Positions 45,335 to 53,527 of a stretch of DNA of 53,527 nucleotides are shown in pieces; position 1 is the stretch's first letter, and each line of letters starts with the position of its first letter. The notes under the pieces were generated by a model. The model did no database searches, was not told where the DNA came from, and saw only the letters and a list, made by a program, of their open reading frames with translations. The translations under genes were made by a program, and so were the position numbers. The stretch spans positions 1-53,527 of the forward strand of contig JAHDFX010000009.1 in assembly GCA_020627965.1 (NCBI GenBank). Reading direction: 5' to 3'. The DNA comes from Saprospiraceae bacterium (lineage in GTDB: Bacteria; Bacteroidota; Bacteroidia; Chitinophagales; Saprospiraceae).

Positions 45335-46147
45335 CTATAAGCGAAACCCTTTCGCCCCAATAATACGCCCTTCATGATAGAACTCTACCCGGAATTCACT
45401 GTAGCCTTTCTTCTTGCTAAAACTATTGATACTGTGGTAACGGGCTTTATTCTGAACACCGACGTCAAAGAATTTCATCGTGTAATACTTGTCGTAAGAG
45501 GCACTGCCTTTTTCACCATAAATTAACTGCTCCCAGCCATTTTCCGATTTATAGTATAACTGCATTTTAACCAATGCTTCCTCTTTCATACGAATGGGAC
45601 TATTATTGAGTGAGGTCAGCATAAAAAAGACATCGATATTGTTGTCATTAGATTTTTGAACGTAAATGTCGTTGACCAAATAGGTGTTACTAGAACCTGC
45701 AAAGGTTTCCTGACGTTCTACCAATTCCATTTGCAGACCTGATTTGAGGCTTTCTATCGTATGCGAAAAAGCAATAGAATCTCTACGCAATTCGGCCACT
45801 TCTTTTTCCAGTGCTTTATTTTTGGGAACCAGTTTTTTATACACGCCATTCCAATAACGCATAGGCACAATTTCTTCGATCAGATCATCATTTTTTTCAC
45901 GAAGGAAGTTATTCGCCGCAATCCGTCTTTTTCTGTCTTGCACCAGCAATTCACGTTCTTCTGACAAAGCCAGTACCCGCCTTTTAAGCCGTTTATTTTC
46001 AGCTTCTATTTCCGCACAGGTGTCTGCTGTTAAAGTTGGGCCGACTGGGCGAGGTGTCAGATAAAAAGCAAACAACAGGGGCAATAACACGGCTAATGTG
46101 CCCATAATATAGGGGTAGGAGCCGGATAATTTCTTCTGTTTTAGCAT
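45335..46147 (-). CDS. hypothetical membrane-anchored coiled-coil protein
   Basis: A 270-residue protein. One hydrophobic span (about 16-33) is followed by a Glu/Lys/Arg/Leu heptad-rich coiled coil (about 45-140) and a C-terminal beta-rich domain (about 155-270) with TYLVNDIYVQKSNDNNIDVF and FRVEFYHEGRIIGAKGF. I do not recognise the domain. The ATG at 46147 is preferred over a TTG at 46171. It diverges from the next hypothetical gene across 93 bases. Confidence 0.7.
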   Translation of the reverse strand: MLKQKKLSGSYPYIMGTLAVLLPLLFAFYLTPRPVGPTLTADTCAEIEAENKRLKRRVLALSEERELLVQDRKRRIAANNFLREKNDDLIEEIVPMRYWNGVYKKLVPKNKALEKEVAELRRDSIAFSHTIESLKSGLQMELVERQETFAGSSNTYLVNDIYVQKSNDNNIDVFFMLTSLNNSPIRMKEEALVKMQLYYKSENGWEQLIYGEKGSASYDKYYTMKFFDVGVQNKARYHSINSFSKKKGYSEFRVEFYHEGRIIGAKGFRL

Positions 46148-46240
46148 CGCTCTTTTATTTTGATGTTGCAATTTACAAGATTTTAGAGAGTCATGTTGTC
46201 TAAATAGCGTAACTTGTTGAAAGAAATTCGTTATAAAGTC

Positions 46241-47137
46241 ATGCCAAAAGTAAATCGTATCAATTGGACCTATGTGGGCAATCGGGCGGGGAACAGCCTG
46301 ATAGAGCTAAGGCACTTTCTTGATAGCGGTAATCTAGTTGTTTTTTGCAATAAAAAAATATTACTGACAGATTTTGATGTTTTTGGAGCAAAAGAATATT
46401 CCTTTTTTATTGGAGAAGAGTTTTGCAAGATCAGTATTAATGAGCATCCCAGCGGTTTACTAGGCTACGATTTTGAAATCGTTGAAGATGTAGATACTCC
46501 TTTAAATCGTTGGAGAAAAAAATTGATGAGAAAGGATTTTATCAAATCTAGTCTGGTCATTGGAGGAATATTTTTGGGTGTTATAATATTGGTGATTGGT
46601 GCCTACTGGATGCGAAAATACCTGGATGCAAGGGATTTAAAACGAAATGGTATTGTGAAAACAGTTAGCCTTACGGTCAAACCACATATGCATCATGAAA
46701 AATTTGCGAACGCCATCTATTCTTATTATTACAACAAATATACTTATACAGAGCATATCAAACTACCTATGAACGGAGCGGGGGATTACATGACAGAGAA
46801 TGGTTTTCCATTACGCACAGGTGATCGTTTTATGTTCACTTTTTCGAGCAAGCGTCCGGGAAATAGTAAGGTAGATTATATGTCTATACTACCCGATCAG
46901 CTGGATGTTTATCGGGAGCGAACAGACATTCGACTGCAAAACACCCTGCCTGAAGCTGATTCTACGACACGTGCCTGTATACTGAGTAAAATTTATGAAC
47001 ATAAAGGCATAAGCGGCTGGGCAGATGTCTATTATCAACAAACAGATCCGAAAGAAAATTGGAAAAATAACCAGCAAACTTACCAAAAATTATTAGAAAG
47101 CGAAGGACTCAGGAAAGCTATTTCTGCATGCTATTAA
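46241..47137 (+). CDS. hypothetical single-span membrane protein
   Basis: A 298-residue protein of unknown function. A hydrophobic span is at about residues 108-128 (VIGGIFLGVIILVIGAYW), with an N-terminal domain (about 1-100) likely cytoplasmic and a C-terminal domain (about 130-298) outside. The ATG at 46241 is used; a TTG at 46214 extends the frame by nine residues. Its last 20 bases overlap the end of the convergent tmk gene. Confidence 0.7.
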   Translation: MPKVNRINWTYVGNRAGNSLIELRHFLDSGNLVVFCNKKILLTDFDVFGAKEYSFFIGEEFCKISINEHPSGLLGYDFEIVEDVDTPLNRWRKKLMRKDFIKSSLVIGGIFLGVIILVIGAYWMRKYLDARDLKRNGIVKTVSLTVKPHMHHEKFANAIYSYYYNKYTYTEHIKLPMNGAGDYMTENGFPLRTGDRFMFTFSSKRPGNSKVDYMSILPDQLDVYRERTDIRLQNTLPEADSTTRACILSKIYEHKGISGWADVYYQQTDPKENWKNNQQTYQKLLESEGLRKAISACY

Positions 47138-47723
47138 TGATATTTAACATCTGCTGAACGGTTTGTTTTACCGTCCCGTTACCATCTATTTCTACAATAT
47201 TATCCTGATGATGCTCTTGCAAAAAATGAATAGCCGAAATGTACTGAGTTCTAAATTCATCTAATCGGCTTTCAAATAATTCTTCGGGTTCATTGCGATT
47301 AGCCATGCGTTCATAACAGACTTCATTACTGACATTCAGGAAGAAAATAATGTCGGGCTTTAAGGCTTTCTCATTGGCTGCCATGACTCGCTCAAAAGAA
47401 AAATCCTCACTGCTTTGATAGACCAGAGAAGACAGATAGTAGCGATCACTAATAACAATTTGTCCGGCATCCAGGCAAGGTTGTATCAGACGGGTGCAAT
47501 GGTCGAGCCGATTGGCTGCAAAAGCCATTGGCAGTACTCTTGGATGAAATTGGGTAATTTTTTTTGCCAAAACATCTCGGATATAATCACCACCGCAATA
47601 GGCACGGTTGGGTTCATGACTAAGTTGTACCTGCTTTTTATAATGGCTTTCCAGTGCTACAACCAACTGTTTTGCTGCCGTTGATTTGCCTGAGCCGTCT
47701 AATCCTTCTATTACTATAAACAC
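47118..47723 (-). CDS. tmk: thymidylate kinase
   Basis: A 201-residue kinase phosphorylating dTMP to dTDP. The P-loop GLDGSGKSTAAK is at 7-18, DRYYLSSLVYQ matches the DR(Y/H) motif of the family, and the LID region is around NRNEPEELFESRLDEF. The 3' end overlaps the convergent membrane protein gene by 20 bases. It follows the glycosidase gene (16 bases between) on the same strand, so a joint transcript is possible. Confidence 0.93.
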   Translation of the reverse strand: MFIVIEGLDGSGKSTAAKQLVVALESHYKKQVQLSHEPNRAYCGGDYIRDVLAKKITQFHPRVLPMAFAANRLDHCTRLIQPCLDAGQIVISDRYYLSSLVYQSSEDFSFERVMAANEKALKPDIIFFLNVSNEVCYERMANRNEPEELFESRLDEFRTQYISAIHFLQEHHQDNIVEIDGNGTVKQTVQQMLNIINSMQK

Positions 47724-47739
47724 TTAAAATTATTAGAAT

Positions 47740-49998
47740 TTATTCATTCAATGTTGCCAGAAAACTATCCAGCATATCCAGTGAAAATGCGCCATGACTG
47801 AAGTTAACTGCTTTCACCGCTGGTAAAGATAAGAAAATCGCTCTTGCCTGAATATCCTCAGGCTTATCAGATTCCATAGACGTACCAAAAGATTTCAGGA
47901 TATTTTTTACAAATGCTTGTCCGGCAGGATGATTCAATAGGTCCCGCATAGGACTATATCGGTCAAAGTGCGGTATTCTTTGTTGAGAAGACTCAAGCAA
48001 TATCATTTCATGTAAACGAATATCTCTTGAAGAACTACCAATAAGCAATTGAAATTCACCCGACTCCGCAAACCAGCAACTCTGTCTGTCGTCGTAATAA
48101 CTGAAATCTGTTTTAGTGAGTTCAAATTCGACCAGTTGTTCTTCACCAGCCTCTAAATATACTTTTTTAAAGGCTTTTAATTCTTTCACCGGACGAGGAA
48201 AGGTAGATACGACATCACGAACATATAATTGGGCAACTTCTGCACCTGCTAGTTTACCTGTGTTTTTGACTCTGAAACGGACTTTTAAGGTATCCTTATC
48301 AGTCAATTCTTTTTTATCAACAAGTATATTTGAGTACTCGAATGTAGTATAAGAAAGACCATGCCCAAAAGGATACATAACCTCTATGCTTTTAGTGTCA
48401 TAATAACGATAACCCACAAAAATCCCCTCGTGATAAGTCACTTCCCGATTAAAGCCAGGAAAATTAAGATGTGCCGGATTGTGCTGTAAGCGCAGAGGAA
48501 AACTTTCGCCCAGCTTACCAGAAGGGTTGGCTTTTCCAAAAAGAATATTAGTCACTGCCAAGCCACTTCCCTGACCAGCCAGCCAGGATTCCAGAATAGC
48601 AGGCACATCACGCTCCCATTCTTCTATTTCAATAGCAGCTCCATTGGATAGTATTGCCACTGTATTGGGCTGTACCTGCGCTACCTCGCGTATCAAGGCT
48701 TTGTGAGATTCAGGAATATCCATATGCTCTCTGTCCAGCCCTTCTACTTCAAAATCATCGGGCAGACCAATGAAAACTAAAGCTACATCTGCTTTTTTTG
48801 CCATGGCAACCGCCTGTGCCAGATCAGAAGTATCGTATTTATCGCCCAGAGGTTCATAAACTGGGAGATAATGCACTTCTGTATCTTCTCCCAACATAGC
48901 TTGTATACAAGCCAGCGCATTTTCTTTTATAAACGGGTTCACATTAGAACTTCCACCGCCCTGGATACGGGCTTGTTTGGCAAATCTACCCAGAATAGCT
49001 ACTGATTTGATATGTTTGTGATTTAGCGGAAGCAGATCGTTTTCATTTTTCAATAAAACCATGCTTTCTTCTGCCGTCCGGACAGCCAATTTATGGTGCT
49101 CATTCAGGTCTACCTGAATCTTGGTCTTTTTGAGTTCATTTGTTTTTAAAATTATTTTCAATAAGTCAGTCAATACAGTATCTAAACGTTCTTCTTCCAG
49201 GTCTCCCGACTTGACGGCATTGACAATAATATCAGGACTGAAAGCATTATCGGGCATTTCCAGATTGAGCCCCGCCTGTACTGCCCTGTTGGGATGATTG
49301 ACTGCCCCCCAGTCTGATACAACAAAGCCATTAAAACCAAATTCTCCCCTTAAAACCTCCGTCAATAACCACTGATTTTCAGCAGCCCATACACCATTGA
49401 GCTTATTATAAGCACACATCAAAGACCAGGGATTACTTTCTTTAATAGCAATTTCAAAACCTTTTAAATATATTTCTCTTAGGGTGCGCTCATCTACATT
49501 GGAGCTGTTCATCATACGTTCATGTTCCTGATTGTTTGCGACAAAATGCTTCAGACATGCACCTACGCCTTCCGATTGTACCCCATTGACAAAGGCGGCT
49601 GCCATCTTGCCCGATAAGTGTGGGTCTTCCGAATAGTATTCAAAATTACGCCCGTTTAAAGGCGTGCGCTTGATGTTCAAACCTGGTCCGAGAAGAATCT
49701 GTACATTATTTGCCTGACATTCTTTGCCTATAGCAGCGCCCACTTCCTGTATTAAATCTATGTTCCAGGTAGCACTAAGGGCAGAAGCTGTCGGAAAACA
49801 GGTGGCAGGTACACTTCCGTGCAATTCGGCTACATCACTGTCCATTTTCCGAAGCCCATGAGGTCCGTCAGCTACATACATAGCCGGAATATTGTGGTTT
49901 TCCAAAGGATGCGTAGACCAGATGTCCCTTCCTGATAGGAGTTTGGCCTTGTCAGCCAGGCTCATTTTATCAATAATTTTGCCGATTTCAGGTGTCAT
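47740..49998 (-). CDS. glycoside hydrolase family 3 (beta-glucosidase-like)
   Basis: A 752-residue retaining glycosidase. The N-terminal barrel has KHFVANNQEHER, and the nucleophile Asp229 in FVVSDWGAV. The second alpha/beta domain (about 320-550) and a C-terminal fibronectin III-like domain (about 590-680) complete the usual three-domain form. There is no signal peptide, so it probably acts in the cytoplasm or periplasm-independent on imported oligosaccharides. Exact sugar not predictable. No SusCD pair is adjacent. Confidence 0.93.
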   Translation of the reverse strand: MTPEIGKIIDKMSLADKAKLLSGRDIWSTHPLENHNIPAMYVADGPHGLRKMDSDVAELHGSVPATCFPTASALSATWNIDLIQEVGAAIGKECQANNVQILLGPGLNIKRTPLNGRNFEYYSEDPHLSGKMAAAFVNGVQSEGVGACLKHFVANNQEHERMMNSSNVDERTLREIYLKGFEIAIKESNPWSLMCAYNKLNGVWAAENQWLLTEVLRGEFGFNGFVVSDWGAVNHPNRAVQAGLNLEMPDNAFSPDIIVNAVKSGDLEEERLDTVLTDLLKIILKTNELKKTKIQVDLNEHHKLAVRTAEESMVLLKNENDLLPLNHKHIKSVAILGRFAKQARIQGGGSSNVNPFIKENALACIQAMLGEDTEVHYLPVYEPLGDKYDTSDLAQAVAMAKKADVALVFIGLPDDFEVEGLDREHMDIPESHKALIREVAQVQPNTVAILSNGAAIEIEEWERDVPAILESWLAGQGSGLAVTNILFGKANPSGKLGESFPLRLQHNPAHLNFPGFNREVTYHEGIFVGYRYYDTKSIEVMYPFGHGLSYTTFEYSNILVDKKELTDKDTLKVRFRVKNTGKLAGAEVAQLYVRDVVSTFPRPVKELKAFKKVYLEAGEEQLVEFELTKTDFSYYDDRQSCWFAESGEFQLLIGSSSRDIRLHEMILLESSQQRIPHFDRYSPMRDLLNHPAGQAFVKNILKSFGTSMESDKPEDIQARAIFLSLPAVKAVNFSHGAFSLDMLDSFLATLNE

Positions 49999-50046
49999 GG
50001 TTTGAATTGTAGGTGAGTAAATTTACATCTAAGCTATACATATTTC

Positions 50047-50080
50047 ACCACAAATCTGCACAGATTTGCACAGATTTTTT
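50047..50080. repeat. short CAGATTTGCA tandem repeat
   Basis: CAAATCTGCA, CAGATTTGCA and CAGATTTTTT follow each other at 50051-50080. AAATCTG pairs with CAGATTT, so it also forms a small hairpin with a T run toward the plus strand. It lies between the glycosidase and sugar transferase genes. Confidence 0.5.
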
Positions 50081-50086
50081 ATACGA

Positions 50087-51502
50087 TTATTTCCCTCTTC
50101 CCTGAATGAGGATCAGGGCTGTATAGAGCAGAATTTTTACATCTAATGCCAAAGACATATTTTCAATATAAAGAATATCAAATTTTAATCGCTGAATCAT
50201 TTCATCTACATTAGAAGCATATCCATATTTGACCTGTCCCCATGAAGTAATGCCAGGGCGGACTTTCAGAAGATGTTTATAATGGGGCGCCCGTTCTACA
50301 ATCTGGTCAATAAAAAACTGACGTTCGGGGCGTGGCCCAACTAAAGACATATCGCCACTGAGTACATTCCAGAAATTGGGCAATTCATCTAATCGCCATT
50401 TACGCATGATACGTCCCCAGGGGGTGCATCGTGGATCGTGATCGCTGGAAAGTTGTGGACCTTTAGCTTCTGCATCCACATACATGGAACGGAATTTATG
50501 GATATAAAATGGTTTTTTGTTCAAACCTATACGTTCCTGAGAATAAAAAATAGGGCCAGGCGAAGACAGGCGTACCCGTATAGTAATATAAAGCAGTAAA
50601 GGAAATAACAGTATCAGCATAGAAGCAGAGACCAGAACATCAATCAGGCGTTTTATGAGTCTTTGCCAGGTAGGCATTAAGTCCTTTGAAATTTGTATTA
50701 ACACAGCTCCATAGACATGGTTCATTTTTACTGTTCCAAGCATAATGTCGTACATGTCAGGAATAATTTTGATGATAATATCAAAATCGTATAACTTGTT
50801 GAGTATCTCCTGGAGTCGGCTGTGGTCAGAGGTTTCTACAGCAATAATGACTTCTTCGACTTTATATTCTTTGATAGCAGTAGGAATATCTTCTATCTTT
50901 CCAACACAGCTGAGTTGGGCTTTGAGCAAATTTTTACTATTACCATTTACATCAATAAAACCTTGAAAACGGTAGCCTAGTGATTTTGTACGTCCGGTAA
51001 TATCATTATAAAGATCGAGCGCATTTTTATCACCGCCTACAATAAGCGTATTAAAACCAACTTTACCTGCCTGAAGTCGCCAGTGTGCTATAGTTAGTAA
51101 AGTCAGGCGTATAAAAATGGTGACAAAAAAATGGATGAATACGAGTGCAATAAATGACTGCCGATAACTAGGATAACCTTGTATAACATCGTCGAGAATC
51201 AATACAAAGAAGATAAAAACAGCCCCTAAAAAAGTCAGTCCAAAAGTGCGGAAAATCGTTTTCATACGGGAGGTTCGGTAAATGTCCGTATAGGTTTCAA
51301 ATACCGTATATAAAAATACCCAAGCCACAGGAATAATAATGATCCCGGCAAAAAAACGTGGATCATTAAGCTGATTCCATTCAAAGGTTTGTAGCTCAAT
51401 GAATATTTTTCGGTATACAAAAAAGCAGCACCAAGCCAGCATTGCCGAAAAAAGATCAGCTGCTATATACCACCATATGCCTCTGCGCCTGTTTCCTGCC
51501 AT
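50087..51502 (-). CDS. exopolysaccharide initiating sugar-phosphate transferase
   Basis: A 471-residue polyprenyl-phosphate hexose-1-phosphate transferase (WbaP/WcaJ-type), which starts repeat-unit assembly on undecaprenyl phosphate. Four N-terminal spans lie in about residues 10-135, then a nucleotide-binding-like domain (about 150-255), a further membrane segment (about 285-308) and the catalytic block with SPGPIFYSQERIG, KFRSMYVDAE and WRLDELPNFWNVLSGDMSLVGPRPE. It depends on the lipid made by UppS. It lies in line with the two genes upstream on the same strand with 3- and 12-base gaps, so these three form an operon. Confidence 0.92.
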   Translation of the reverse strand: MAGNRRRGIWWYIAADLFSAMLAWCCFFVYRKIFIELQTFEWNQLNDPRFFAGIIIIPVAWVFLYTVFETYTDIYRTSRMKTIFRTFGLTFLGAVFIFFVLILDDVIQGYPSYRQSFIALVFIHFFVTIFIRLTLLTIAHWRLQAGKVGFNTLIVGGDKNALDLYNDITGRTKSLGYRFQGFIDVNGNSKNLLKAQLSCVGKIEDIPTAIKEYKVEEVIIAVETSDHSRLQEILNKLYDFDIIIKIIPDMYDIMLGTVKMNHVYGAVLIQISKDLMPTWQRLIKRLIDVLVSASMLILLFPLLLYITIRVRLSSPGPIFYSQERIGLNKKPFYIHKFRSMYVDAEAKGPQLSSDHDPRCTPWGRIMRKWRLDELPNFWNVLSGDMSLVGPRPERQFFIDQIVERAPHYKHLLKVRPGITSWGQVKYGYASNVDEMIQRLKFDILYIENMSLALDVKILLYTALILIQGRGK

Positions 51503-51505
51503 GCT

Positions 51506-52366
51506 CTATTGGCGATACACCAGTTTAAGATTATCCAGATAAACTTCGGTAAACTGAACGTCTACAGCTTTATTAACATCAATGTAAATTTGATATTGAT
51601 TGGCAAGCAAACCAGATACTTCCTGATCGAAACTGATATACAATTTATTCCAGGTTTCCTGCGCTCTCAAATTAACTTTAGGTAAATCTACCGGATCGCC
51701 GGAAGTATAAATGCCTCTTATACCAACGGTAAATGTGGAATTACATTTATAATTCATTTCCAAAAAAATCGGTGTTCCAGTCGTCGGTAAGCTATAAAAT
51801 ATTCCTGTTCCTACGATAGCTGTACTCCCTGTCTCTTCCAGGCGTATTAGTCCTGAACCACTGCCCTCAAAAGCTCCATCTGCAACAATTTCCAGCCGGG
51901 TTCCCGGATCACCATCTATATCGTCTACAAACAGATTACTACCATTAAAATTTTCTATGAAAGCAAAATCAGTTCCATCCAGATAGTTGAAAACAGGTTC
52001 AATATTGAGTACTTCTCCTCTGACCAGTTCTCCCGACTCAGAATATCGCTCATAAAAGGGATACAATTCTCTGGTTGCCGAAATACCATTTTCAATGACA
52101 AAAGCATCTATTTTGATATTATTTGTACCTTCCCGCAAAACAGGTATTGTTGCCGGTAAAGGAAATATACCAAGCAACTCATTTTCTGAACTTACCTGTA
52201 CGTCGGTAATTTTATGCGCTGTACTGCCTTGAAGATTCACATTGGTTACCAGACTGACGGAGTCTATCTGAATATAAGAAGGAATTTCTTCTGCTGGATT
52301 GATGATCTCGCAACTGTTCCAGAGGAATAGCAGACAGAGTAAGATTAGTGTAATGTATGTTTTCAT
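51506..52366 (-). CDS. putative lipoprotein in polysaccharide operon
   Basis: A 286-residue exported protein with a signal ending in LWNSC, lipidated Cys about 19. The region after 130 resembles a jelly-roll carbohydrate-binding module (ENFNGSNLFVDDIDG, ending TEVYLDNLKLVYR), seen by character only. The gene is 3 bases upstream of the sugar transferase and 12 bases downstream of the oxidoreductase, so it belongs to the polysaccharide operon. Function unknown. Confidence 0.75.
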   Translation of the reverse strand: MKTYITLILLCLLFLWNSCEIINPAEEIPSYIQIDSVSLVTNVNLQGSTAHKITDVQVSSENELLGIFPLPATIPVLREGTNNIKIDAFVIENGISATRELYPFYERYSESGELVRGEVLNIEPVFNYLDGTDFAFIENFNGSNLFVDDIDGDPGTRLEIVADGAFEGSGSGLIRLEETGSTAIVGTGIFYSLPTTGTPIFLEMNYKCNSTFTVGIRGIYTSGDPVDLPKVNLRAQETWNKLYISFDQEVSGLLANQYQIYIDVNKAVDVQFTEVYLDNLKLVYRQ

Positions 52367-52378
52367 AGTATTGTCAAA

Positions 52379-53371
52379 TCAATCATTGGTCAGCCCCCTT
52401 TCACGGATGGCATCTACAATATCATGTGCTAATTTTAAGGCTCGATAACCTTCCTGCAAACCTACTTTTGGAGTTGTATCTTCTAATATACTTTGTGCCA
52501 GTGTTTCCAGTTCCATTTTAATAGCATTGACAGGAACCGTCTGACTTTGCTTAAACTGAAGATACTTTTTACCTGAATGGGTTTCTAGTTCATTCAATTG
52601 TTCTTTTGGTGGAAGGTTTTTGGCTGTCGTTTCAAAAAGTCGGGCAATATCCGTTGTTTTATTCAGAAAATCCATACTGATGTAGGTGTCTTTTTGAAAT
52701 AAACGAACTTTACGCATATTTTTCAGGGACATCCGGCTGGCTGTAAAATTGGCAACACAACCATTTTCAAACTCGATCCTTGCATTAGCAATATCTGGTG
52801 TTTTGCTCATTACTGATACACCACTGGCATGGATTTGTGTCACTTTATGTGGTACCAGACTCAGTACAATATCCAAATCATGTATCATTAAATCCAATAC
52901 AACCGAGACATCTGTACCCCTCGGATTGAACAAAGCCAGCCTGTGGGCTTCAATAAACATAGGGTTCAATTCCAGTTCATTCACAGCAAGGAACGCAGGA
53001 TTAAAACGCTCAACATGTCCTATTTGTATCTTTACCGGGTATTTTTTTTGTAAAAACAACAATTTCTCGGCTTCTTCCGGTGTTTTGGTTAGCGGTTTTT
53101 CTATAAAAATATGTTTTCCTTTTTGGAGGGCGGCTTTCGCCAAATCGAAATGTGCAAAGGTTGGCGCAACAATATCGACTACATCAACGGCATCCAGCAA
53201 AGTATCTAAGGAATCAAAACGAGGTACATCAGTATTTTTGCTCACTGCAATGGCGGTAGCGTCATCAGGATCATAGAAACCCACCAATTGATAAATATCT
53301 TCCAGCTCCTGAATACATTTCAAATGTATTTTGCCTAAATGTCCGACACCAAAAACACCGATTTTTAACAT
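52379..53371 (-). CDS. Gfo/Idh/MocA-family oxidoreductase
   Basis: A 330-residue NAD(P)-dependent sugar oxidoreductase. The Rossmann loop GVFGVGHLGKIH is at about 5-16 and the EKPLTKTPEEAEKLL segment carries the conserved Lys of the family. DLMIHDLDIVLSL lies in the second domain. The substrate may be a nucleotide sugar, in keeping with its place at the head of the three-gene polysaccharide unit. The minus-strand box TAATTTTG at 53409-53402 may be its promoter -7 element. Confidence 0.88.
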   Translation of the reverse strand: MLKIGVFGVGHLGKIHLKCIQELEDIYQLVGFYDPDDATAIAVSKNTDVPRFDSLDTLLDAVDVVDIVAPTFAHFDLAKAALQKGKHIFIEKPLTKTPEEAEKLLFLQKKYPVKIQIGHVERFNPAFLAVNELELNPMFIEAHRLALFNPRGTDVSVVLDLMIHDLDIVLSLVPHKVTQIHASGVSVMSKTPDIANARIEFENGCVANFTASRMSLKNMRKVRLFQKDTYISMDFLNKTTDIARLFETTAKNLPPKEQLNELETHSGKKYLQFKQSQTVPVNAIKMELETLAQSILEDTTPKVGLQEGYRALKLAHDIVDAIRERGLTND

Positions 53372-53401
53372 GTTGCTCTATTAGTATGGGTATTTGAGCA
53401 A

Positions 53402-53409
53402 CAAAATTA
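53402..53409 (-). promoter_or_regulatory. candidate -7 box of the oxidoreductase operon
   Basis: TAATTTTG on the minus strand, identical to the bamD -7 box, 31 bases before the ATG. No TTG found at the proper distance. Confidence 0.35.
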
Positions 53410-53475
53410 CGGATTAATAATTAGTAACGATAAAAAATCATGCTCCTACAGTATTTTTATAGCTTTATCTATGTA

Positions 53476-53512
53476 CAATACTCCGTATTGATATTGAGAA
53501 TGCTCCGCATTC
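53476..53512. repeat. two tandem mini-hairpins with TCC loops
   Basis: CAATAC-TCC-GTATTG (53476-53490) and GAATGC-TCC-GCATTC (53498-53512) each have a perfect 6-base stem and the same loop, 22 bases apart. The stems differ but remain paired. The window ends 15 bases later, so the array may go on. Confidence 0.6.
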
Positions 53513-53527
53513 GTTTAAGACCTAATG

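Overview
The window is chromosomal DNA of a Bacteroidota bacterium. The evidence is three proteins ending in a type IX secretion (T9SS) sorting domain with a YPNP-type start, promoters of the Bacteroidota form TTG-N19/23-TAnnTTTG, the bamD-rpoZ-coaBC neighbourhood, a RicT protein with the N-terminal Cys cluster usual in this phylum, and SusD-free but OmpA/PD40-rich envelope genes. A marine or sludge Saprospiria-like organism would fit the giant Ig-like repeat proteins and the intergenic repeats, but I cannot place it below phylum from the sequence alone. No rRNA, tRNA, CRISPR array or intact transposase was seen.

Layout. 1-1130: prfA. 1472-5303: a probable exopolysaccharide unit of stand-alone receiver, YaiO-type outer membrane barrel, membrane-anchored HEAT protein and processive family 2 glycosyltransferase, the last three overlapping by 4 bases each. 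5315-13880: OmpA protein, glutamate dehydrogenase, epimerase, rlmN, DinB protein, a T9SS-exported subtilisin and a STAS protein, with many repeat elements between and even inside genes. 13880-16103: repeat-rich gap and a HerA-like ATPase. 16513-23509: the most interesting part, an exosortase locus made of a small single-span protein, a 1093-residue Cys-rich surface protein with an IPTASEWG sorting motif, an exosortase, a four-span membrane protein, then an OmpA/PD40 protein. 23605-30807: housekeeping genes (ppx, bamD, rpoZ, coaBC, ricT, holB, peroxidase). 30950-35758: NeuB-type synthase, GNAT acetyltransferase and an FG-GAP/ASPIC lipoprotein. 35765-47723: DEAD-box helicase, uppS, a 1551-residue esterase/Ig-repeat surface protein, several hypothetical proteins and tmk. 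47740-53371: a family 3 glycosidase and, on the same strand, a polysaccharide-type sugar transferase, a lipoprotein and a Gfo/Idh/MocA oxidoreductase.

Two surface-sorting systems therefore appear side by side: T9SS substrates (subtilisin, giant esterase, a 380-residue protein) and a self-contained exosortase with one adjacent candidate substrate. The substrate is odd because two further membrane spans follow the sorting signal.

The second theme is repeats. At least six loci share one design: short motifs on the plus strand, a spacer, then the same motifs on the minus strand, so that a 70-170 base transcript would fold into one long hairpin. The motif differs between families. In two loci the unit is a tiny hairpin with a three-base loop whose stem bases change in a compensating way. 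One such element sits in frame inside the subtilisin gene. This resembles REPIN or MITE biology and deserves a genome-wide search.
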